Made by a program: the position numbers and the translations under genes
NCBI GenBank assembly: GCA_014384505.1
Contig: JACNFT010000063.1
Span: forward strand, 2,979 to 15,733
Length of the DNA stretch: 12,755 nucleotides
DNA from: Cryomorphaceae bacterium
GTDB lineage: Bacteria > Bacteroidota > Bacteroidia > Flavobacteriales > BACL11
Direction: 5' to 3'
The notes under the pieces: generated by a model
Database searches by the model: none
What the model was told of the DNA's origin: nothing
What the model saw: only the letters and a program-made list of their open reading frames with translations
In this document: piece after piece, positions 7,355 to 12,755 of the stretch
Layout of the letters: every line of letters begins with the position of its first letter
How positions within the stretch are numbered: the first letter of the stretch is position 1

Positions 7355-7385
7355 AAAAAAAGCCCTCTCAAAGAAAGGGCTTTTT
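7355..7385 (-). terminator. Rho-independent terminator of secDF
   Basis: A hairpin with arms at 7357-7366 and 7376-7385 (AAAAAGCCCT with AGGGCTTTTT) and a 9-nt loop. On the minus strand it is followed by a run of seven T and lies 18 nt after the secDF stop. The GC-rich part is AGCCCT/AGGGCT. It separates secDF from tatA, yet it ends only 11 nt before the tatA start codon. Confidence 0.85.
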
Positions 7386-7403
7386 AATTAAAATTATAAA
7401 TAA

Positions 7404-10400
7404 TTATTTTCTTTTAACTTTTTCTTCTTTCTTTTTAATTGTATCCAACATAATAGGTGAAGCTACAAATAACGAAGAGTAAGTACCCACCACAACACCC
7501 ACCAATAAAGCAAACATAAATCCTCTAATTACTTCACCACCAAAAATAAAGATAATTAAGAGAACACAGAAAGTAGTTAAGGAAGTATTGATCGTTCTAC
7601 TTAATGTACTGTTTAAAGCTCCATTAATCAATTCGTGAACACCTTTCTTTTTATTATCGTTCATATACTCTCTTACACGGTCAAACACAACTACAGTATC
7701 ATTTAGTGAGTAACCAATAATCGTAAGAATAGCAGCAATGAATGCTTGGTCAATCTCTAATGAGAAAGGTAAAATTCCGTAAAAGATAGAGAAGATTGAA
7801 AGTACAATTAATACATCATGGAATACTGCAACAACAGCACCCAAACTAAATTGCCATTTTCTAAACCTAACTAAGATATATAAAAAAATCACTAGTAATG
7901 AAAAGAATACTGACCATACGGCCGCATCCTTAATGTCATCAGCAATAGTAGGTCCCACTTTTTGTGAACTCATTATTTCATATTCCAATCCAGTAGTTGA
8001 CAACCCTTCAGATAATTTTGATTCAACAATTAAATCAGTAGTAGGTTCACTATTCTCAATCATAAATGAAGTTGTAACTTTTACCTGATTATCATCACCA
8101 AAAGTTTTAACTTGAGGAGTATAATTCAAACCATCTGCATCAACAAATACATCCGTTAATGCTGACCTTAATTCTTCATTATTTACTGTATCATCAAAGC
8201 GAACAACATAAGTTCTTCCTCCAATAAAATCAACACCATAATTTAATCCTTTAGTAACTAAAGAACCTATACCTAATAATACGATTACAGCAGAAAGAAT
8301 ATAAAATCTTTTACGCTTACCAATAAAATCAATATTAATATTTTTGAAAGCCCCTTCAGTTAATTTAGTTGCAAAGGAAATTGTTTTCCCTTTATTTAAA
8401 CGATAAGAAATTACTAGACGTGTAATAAATATTGCAGCAAAAAGTGAAGTTAAAATACCGATAATTAAAGTAGTAGCAAAACCTTTAATTGGTCCTGTAC
8501 CGAAAGTATAAAGAATAATACCCGTTAACAATGTAGTTACATTGGCATCAATAATTGAACTGTAAGCATTGTTATACCCATCTTCAATTGCTAAACGCAA
8601 ACCTTTACCATTGCTAAGTTCCTCTCGGATACGCTCATATATAAGTACATTCGCATCAACCGACATACCAATTGTAAGGATAATACCTGCAATTCCAGGT
8701 AAAGTAAGTACCGCACCTAATGAGGAAAGCACTCCAAATATAAAGAAGATATTCGCTAATAATGCAATGTTCGAAACCACACCTGCACCATTATAATAGA
8801 ATATCATATATGCTAATACTAAAAGTAAGGCAAATATAAATGATGTTAAACCAGAACTAATCGCCTCTTCACCTAATGAAGGACCAACTATAGCTTCTTC
8901 AATAATACGAGCAGGAGCAGGCAATTTACCTGACTTTAAAATATTTGCTAAATCCTTTGCTTCATTTACTGTAAAGTTACCAGTAATTGAAGAACGACCA
9001 CCAGCAATTTCAGCTTGTACAGTTGGGTAAGAATATACATAACCATCTAAAACGATCGCTACTGATTTCTTAATGTTTTCAGCTGTTAATCTTTTCCATT
9101 GTTTTGCACCTTCAGCATTCATTTCCATTGACACCTCAGCTGATGAAGCAAATTGCCCAAACACCTGAACAGCATCCGTTACTACATCACCCTCCATAGC
9201 TGACTTTCCGTTTCTATCCGACTTCAGCGCAACTAATTGTACAAATTTTCCATCAGGATCATAAGGCTTAACAGTATAAGCAAACTTTACATCAACAGGG
9301 AAGAATTTTCTGATTGCATCATCTTTCAAATATACATTTAAAGCAGCAGTATCCTTTACAGCACAGAAACCAACAACTGGACCTTCGTTCAATTGATTTT
9401 GTTGATCAACATTAGGATACAATAAAGCATACAAAGGATTCTGAGAAGCAAATTCTTCAAAACTTAAATTATTAGCAGTACTATCAGCAGCTAAAGTATC
9501 CGCTTCAATTTCAGCTAATAAATCACTAGTTTTATCTTGAGTAGTATCTTCTTGTTCAACTACCTCTTCAACCTGAGTAGTTTCAACTTTTACTGAATCC
9601 TCTTCAACAGTTACCGCTTCAGCAGTTTCTCTTAAAAAAGCATTAGCGGATTCCAATGCTTGAAACAATTCTTTGTATTCGTAAGTTTCCCAGAATTCTA
9701 ATTGTGCAGTTGATTGTAATAACTTACGAGCTCTTTCAGGATCTTTAATGCCAGGTAATTCAACTAAAATTCTACCTGCAGTCTCCAATCTTTGGATGTT
9801 TGGCTGTGTTACTCCAAAACGGTCAATTCTACTTCTTAAGATATTGAATGAACGAGCAATTGCATCTTCAACTTCAATTTTCAATACTTCAATAACCTCT
9901 AGGTTAGTTGAAGAAAACTGTACCTTATCTCTTAAATCAGGAGTAGAAAAAAGAGCAGATAAACCCGTATTTGCAGCTGGAGCTAATTTTTCATATTCCC
10001 TTCCGAATATAGTAACAAAATCATCTTGACTATCTTCTTGTGCGCTTAAAGTGTTTGCAATTGCTGCATTAAAAGTTTCATCTTTATTCTGATTAGAAAG
10101 TGCTTTTACCACATCAACAACCATAACCTCTAAGGTAACATTCATACCTCCTTTAAGGTCAAGCCCTAAGTTAATCTCTCTTTGCTGACATTCAGCATAA
10201 GTGTAGGAAGTCAATAAAATATCGAAAACCTGTTCACTACTTATCGAATCCAAGTAGAATTTTTCCTTTACTTCTCTTTCATCTTCATTGAAATCAGCAG
10301 CATAAGCTACTGCATCATCTTCAACTCCATTAGCAACCCAAGTAAACGATAGTTGATATAAACAAACTATTGCGAATATGATTGCGAAAATTTTTATAAC

Positions 10401-10415
10401 ATTTCTGTTTTGCAT
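7404..10415 (-). CDS. secDF: Protein translocase subunit SecDF (SecD-SecF fusion)
   Basis: Uses the proton gradient to pull preproteins through SecYEG on the periplasmic side. The 1003-residue protein fuses SecD (about 1-690) to SecF (about 691-1003). SecD has a first membrane helix at 7-26, NLGLDLKGG at 82-90, a large periplasmic P1 domain with DRFGVTQPNIQRL (198-210) and ELPGIKDPERARKLL (219-233), then five helices from about 522, including TIGMSVDANVLIYERI (581-596). SecF has NYGVDFIGGRTYVVRF (725-740), SSQKVGPTIADDI (816-828) and GYSLNDTVVVFDRVRE (901-916), followed by SRTINTSLTT (939-948). Asp587, Asp906 and Arg940 match the proton-path residues known from Thermus SecDF. An odd acidic, Glu/Asp/Thr/Ser-rich stretch at about 263-320 interrupts P1. 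The gene has its own promoter and terminator and is divergent from a predicted secreted protein gene. The C-terminus is a basic KKKEEKVKRK tail. Confidence 0.96.
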   Translation of the reverse strand: MQNRNVIKIFAIIFAIVCLYQLSFTWVANGVEDDAVAYAADFNEDEREVKEKFYLDSISSEQVFDILLTSYTYAECQQREINLGLDLKGGMNVTLEVMVVDVVKALSNQNKDETFNAAIANTLSAQEDSQDDFVTIFGREYEKLAPAANTGLSALFSTPDLRDKVQFSSTNLEVIEVLKIEVEDAIARSFNILRSRIDRFGVTQPNIQRLETAGRILVELPGIKDPERARKLLQSTAQLEFWETYEYKELFQALESANAFLRETAEAVTVEEDSVKVETTQVEEVVEQEDTTQDKTSDLLAEIEADTLAADSTANNLSFEEFASQNPLYALLYPNVDQQNQLNEGPVVGFCAVKDTAALNVYLKDDAIRKFFPVDVKFAYTVKPYDPDGKFVQLVALKSDRNGKSAMEGDVVTDAVQVFGQFASSAEVSMEMNAEGAKQWKRLTAENIKKSVAIVLDGYVYSYPTVQAEIAGGRSSITGNFTVNEAKDLANILKSGKLPAPARIIEEAIVGPSLGEEAISSGLTSFIFALLLVLAYMIFYYNGAGVVSNIALLANIFFIFGVLSSLGAVLTLPGIAGIILTIGMSVDANVLIYERIREELSNGKGLRLAIEDGYNNAYSSIIDANVTTLLTGIILYTFGTGPIKGFATTLIIGILTSLFAAIFITRLVISYRLNKGKTISFATKLTEGAFKNINIDFIGKRKRFYILSAVIVLLGIGSLVTKGLNYGVDFIGGRTYVVRFDDTVNNEELRSALTDVFVDADGLNYTPQVKTFGDDNQVKVTTSFMIENSEPTTDLIVESKLSEGLSTTGLEYEIMSSQKVGPTIADDIKDAAVWSVFFSLLVIFLYILVRFRKWQFSLGAVVAVFHDVLIVLSIFSIFYGILPFSLEIDQAFIAAILTIIGYSLNDTVVVFDRVREYMNDNKKKGVHELINGALNSTLSRTINTSLTTFCVLLIIFIFGGEVIRGFMFALLVGVVVGTYSSLFVASPIMLDTIKKKEEKVKRK

Positions 10416-10447
10416 AATCTTTATTTTTATCTTATTTTTAAGGTCGG

Positions 10448-10478
10448 CAAATATAAACTTTCAAAGTAAATAATACAA
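10448..10478 (-). promoter_or_regulatory. Bacteroidota-type promoter of secDF
   Basis: On the minus strand, TTG (10478-10476) lies exactly 20 nt before TATATTTG (10455-10448), matching the -33/-7 consensus of the Bacteroidota primary sigma factor. The -7 box ends 32 nt before the secDF ATG. The leader is A-rich with no Shine-Dalgarno sequence. This is the same architecture and the same box sequence, including the two C after it, as the glnII promoter at 6089-6119. No equally good promoter was seen on the plus strand for the divergent gene at 10577. Confidence 0.7.
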
Positions 10479-10576
10479 CTACTATATAGGAAACTTTAAG
10501 CTGAACAAATAAGATAATAATTCATCAGGCTATGCTATTCAAAAAATATTGCGTTTTTTTGTAAAAACTTTCCTTT

Positions 10577-12754
10577 ATGACTTTAAAAAATCTTTTTTTA
10601 TTATTTTTTATTTTTTGCTTTACTTCCTCATTCTCACAAATGACTTTAAACAGAGATACAAGCCTTACTATTACTGAAAATGGAATCGCTTTTAGCTCTG
10701 CTTTTTCAGGAGGAATCAATGCCGGACAGTTTTCTGAAATTGATTTGAATTTAGATGGTAAAATGGACTTAGTTGTTTTTGATAAATCAGGAAATAAAAT
10801 AAGCCCTTTTATTAATGATAACGGAAATTACATTTACGCTCCAAAATACAGAAGTGCTTTTCCTAAATTACATGACTGGATGCTACTTGCTGATTATAAC
10901 TGTGATGGGAAAAATGACATCTATACTTATTCTTCTGGAGGAATGGCAATTTATGAAAACACTTCATCCACAAATTTAAGTTTTAGCTTAATCACTTCAT
11001 TGGTCCTTTCTAATTACGGATCAAACAATCTTAATATTTATATAAGCCCAGTTGATATACCTGCTATCGCTGACATAGATTATGATGGGGATTTAGACAT
11101 ACTAACTTTCTCAATTTTAGGAGGCTTTGTTGAATACCATAAAAACATGGCTATGGAACTTACGGGCAATTGCGATACAGTTGCTTTTGAATTTTCCGAA
11201 AGTTGTTGGGGCTTGTTTTATGAAGGATTAAACTCTTATATTTTGAATTGTCCTAATTGCCAATGTCCACCTATTGTTAACCCTAATGCTGCAGACGAAA
11301 AGCAAAAACATGCTGGTTCCACTTTGTTAGCTATTGATATTGACAATGACAATGACATGGATTTAGTTTTAGGGGATGTAAGTTATAATAACCTAAACTT
11401 GTTAATTAATGGAGGGGATAATCAAAATGCACTTATGATTAGTGTCGATTCTATTTTCCCACAGAACCATAGCAATACCATTGCAGCCGATATGCATGTT
11501 TATCCTGCAACTTATTACCTAGATGTTACTAATGATGGTGTTAAGGATTTAATTGTAACCACTAATAGTCAGAATAATTCTGAGAACTTTGAAAGCAGTT
11601 GGCTTTATAAAAATGCAGGACAAACTAATAATCCTGATTTTAACTTTGTACAAACTAACTTTTTGCAAAGCGATATGATTGATTTAGGAAAATCAGCATT
11701 TCCTACTTTTTATGATTATAATAATGATAGTTTATTGGATTTAGTAGTTGGTAATTATGGTTACCATGTTGCATATAACGACCCTATATCTTCTTTAGCA
11801 CTTTTTGAAAATACGGGCACAAAAGATATTCCTAAATATGATTTAATAGACCGAGATTGGCAAGGGATTTCAACTGTAAATTTAAATACTAACTTAAATA
11901 TTCCTGTCCTAAACATAAGCCCAACTTTTGGTGATTTGGATGGAGATGGCGATAAAGATATGCTTTTAGGTGATGCGGATGGGGAGTTGCATTATTTCAA
12001 TAATCAGGCAGGAAATTTCAATATAACTCTGCCCAATTACTTTAGTATTGATGTAGGTTATTTTTCTCAACCTCAATTAGTGGATGTCGACCGTGATGGC
12101 TTACTAGATATTATTATTGGCGAACAAGATGGATCCCTAAACTATTGTCCAAATTCAGGGACAGTAACAAATGCTGCATTCGACACTATTATTAAAAACT
12201 GGGGCGGTATTGATGTAGACACTAATTATTTTAGTTCTGGCTATAGCAGCCCTAAGTTAATTGACAGTAATGGAGTTTATCAACTTTTCGTAGGCTCATA
12301 CACTGGCACAATTTATCAATTTACGAATATTGACGGAAACCTAAGCGGACAGTTTTTACCTGTTTACAGCACTGCAGCTAATCTTTGGGATGGCGGAAAA
12401 TGTGCTTTTGCTTTGGCTGATATTAATAACGACAATCAACTTGAAATGATACTAGGAAACCTTTCGGGGGGTATTGCTTATTTTAGTAGCGATACTTTAC
12501 TAAATGACACATCAACAACAAATACACTTAACAATAAGCAAACAAACTTTAGCATTTACCCTAACCCTGCTAATGGTCAAGTAACAATTGAATCTAGTGA
12601 AATAGGAATTGTAAAGATTATAAACCTTTTAGGGAAAACGATTTACAAAGCAAGAAAGAGTAGCTACCTAATTGAAATTAATACTTCCAAATTTGCTAAG
12701 GGAATCTACATTTTACAACTAAATGGAATGACTAGTAAAGTGCTTATTCAATAA
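10577..12754 (+). CDS. Secreted FG-GAP/VCBS-repeat protein with T9SS type A C-terminal sorting domain
   Basis: A complete 725-residue protein of unknown specific role. Residues 1-20 are a Sec signal peptide (LKNLFLLFFIFCF, likely cut after SFS before Gln21). The body is a beta-propeller-like series with nine Ca2+-loop motifs of the DxDxDGxxD kind, starting at residues 56, 106, 166, 254, 316, 380, 453, 503 and 615; 380 has Ser in place of Gly and 615 ends in Glu, so those two are degenerate. Between the third and fourth is a segment with CWG (210-212) and a CPNCQC cluster (225-230). After a Thr/Asn-rich linker (about 640-655), residues 656-725 (NFSIYPNPANGQVTIE ... GKTIY ... FAKGIYILQL ... KVLIQ) form the T9SS sorting domain, so it should cross the outer membrane and be released or anchored at the surface. 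Ligand or cargo is unknown. It is transcribed divergently from secDF. Its start context is T-rich, unlike the A-rich starts of most neighbours. Confidence 0.88.
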   Translation: MTLKNLFLLFFIFCFTSSFSQMTLNRDTSLTITENGIAFSSAFSGGINAGQFSEIDLNLDGKMDLVVFDKSGNKISPFINDNGNYIYAPKYRSAFPKLHDWMLLADYNCDGKNDIYTYSSGGMAIYENTSSTNLSFSLITSLVLSNYGSNNLNIYISPVDIPAIADIDYDGDLDILTFSILGGFVEYHKNMAMELTGNCDTVAFEFSESCWGLFYEGLNSYILNCPNCQCPPIVNPNAADEKQKHAGSTLLAIDIDNDNDMDLVLGDVSYNNLNLLINGGDNQNALMISVDSIFPQNHSNTIAADMHVYPATYYLDVTNDGVKDLIVTTNSQNNSENFESSWLYKNAGQTNNPDFNFVQTNFLQSDMIDLGKSAFPTFYDYNNDSLLDLVVGNYGYHVAYNDPISSLALFENTGTKDIPKYDLIDRDWQGISTVNLNTNLNIPVLNISPTFGDLDGDGDKDMLLGDADGELHYFNNQAGNFNITLPNYFSIDVGYFSQPQLVDVDRDGLLDIIIGEQDGSLNYCPNSGTVTNAAFDTIIKNWGGIDVDTNYFSSGYSSPKLIDSNGVYQLFVGSYTGTIYQFTNIDGNLSGQFLPVYSTAANLWDGGKCAFALADINNDNQLEMILGNLSGGIAYFSSDTLLNDTSTTNTLNNKQTNFSIYPNPANGQVTIESSEIGIVKIINLLGKTIYKARKSSYLIEINTSKFAKGIYILQLNGMTSKVLIQ

Positions 12755-12755
12755 T

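Noticed and set aside
8569..10029. Plus-strand frames opposite secDF
   Set aside because: Antisense shadows of the SecD part; no start context or protein features.
10500..10576. Promoter for the plus-strand FG-GAP gene around the T-run ending in TTTTTTTG
   Set aside because: The stretch lacks the TA of the -7 consensus, and no TTG lies about 20 nt upstream, so I could not support a promoter call.
10577..10650. Repeat of ATGACTTTAAA at the FG-GAP start and again about 62 nt later
   Set aside because: An 11-base repeat of AT-rich coding sequence encoding MTL(K/N); the second ATG lies after the signal peptide, so it is not a better start. Probably chance.
10525..10719. Open frame of 64 codons on the minus strand across the start of the FG-GAP gene
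   Set aside because: It overlaps the signal-peptide region of a convincing gene on the other strand, shows no domain or signal, and its end would sit in the secDF/FG-GAP intergenic region.
1..12755. CRISPR arrays, tRNA or rRNA genes, insertion sequences, phage or defence genes
   Set aside because: Looked for on both strands; no repeat-spacer pattern, RNA gene, transposase, integrase or terminal repeats were seen. Gaps between genes are all below about 170 bases.

Overview
The window reads as ordinary chromosomal core sequence from a Bacteroidota bacterium, most likely a member of the Flavobacteriia or a close relative. Four things point there. The DNA is AT-rich and the start codons lack Shine-Dalgarno sequences, usually having an A-rich stretch instead. 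The two clear promoters carry the Bacteroidota-type -7 box TAnnTTTG. The last gene ends in a type IX secretion (T9SS) C-terminal sorting domain. The fused SecDF, the eukaryote-like type II glutamine synthetase and the purM-prfA-pyrF order also fit. No phage, insertion sequence, CRISPR array, tRNA or rRNA was seen.

Layout: everything from 1 to 10415 is on the minus strand, and one gene at the right end is on the plus strand. Read in the direction of transcription, the minus strand has four blocks. (1) secDF (10415-7404) has its own promoter and ends in a strong hairpin terminator. (2) tatA and a YrbG-type Na+/Ca2+ exchanger (7343-6187) are fused by a TAATG stop/start overlap. (3) glnII (6052-5045) has its own promoter and is followed by a gene for an OmpA-type envelope protein with TPR and beta-propeller domains (4948-2930), which ends in a perfect 34-bp palindromic terminator. 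(4) purM, prfA and pyrF (2872 to the left edge) are packed with a 1-nt gap and an 8-nt overlap. The plus-strand gene (10577-12754) encodes a secreted FG-GAP/VCBS beta-propeller protein and is divergent from secDF.

How the genes relate: the first block to the right is about protein export and the envelope (SecDF drives Sec export, TatA belongs to the Tat pathway, the OmpA-type protein anchors to peptidoglycan, and the FG-GAP protein is a predicted T9SS cargo that must first cross the inner membrane through Sec). The leftmost block makes purine and pyrimidine nucleotides and the UAA/UAG release factor.

No undescribed biological system was found. The points that deserve a second look are small-scale: terminators that abut the start codons of purM and tatA; the UAG stop of prfA (the codon RF1 itself reads) buried in the pyrF start with a backup UAA seven codons on; near-identical promoters for glnII and secDF; a PorE-like protein without a lipobox; and an acidic insert in SecD.
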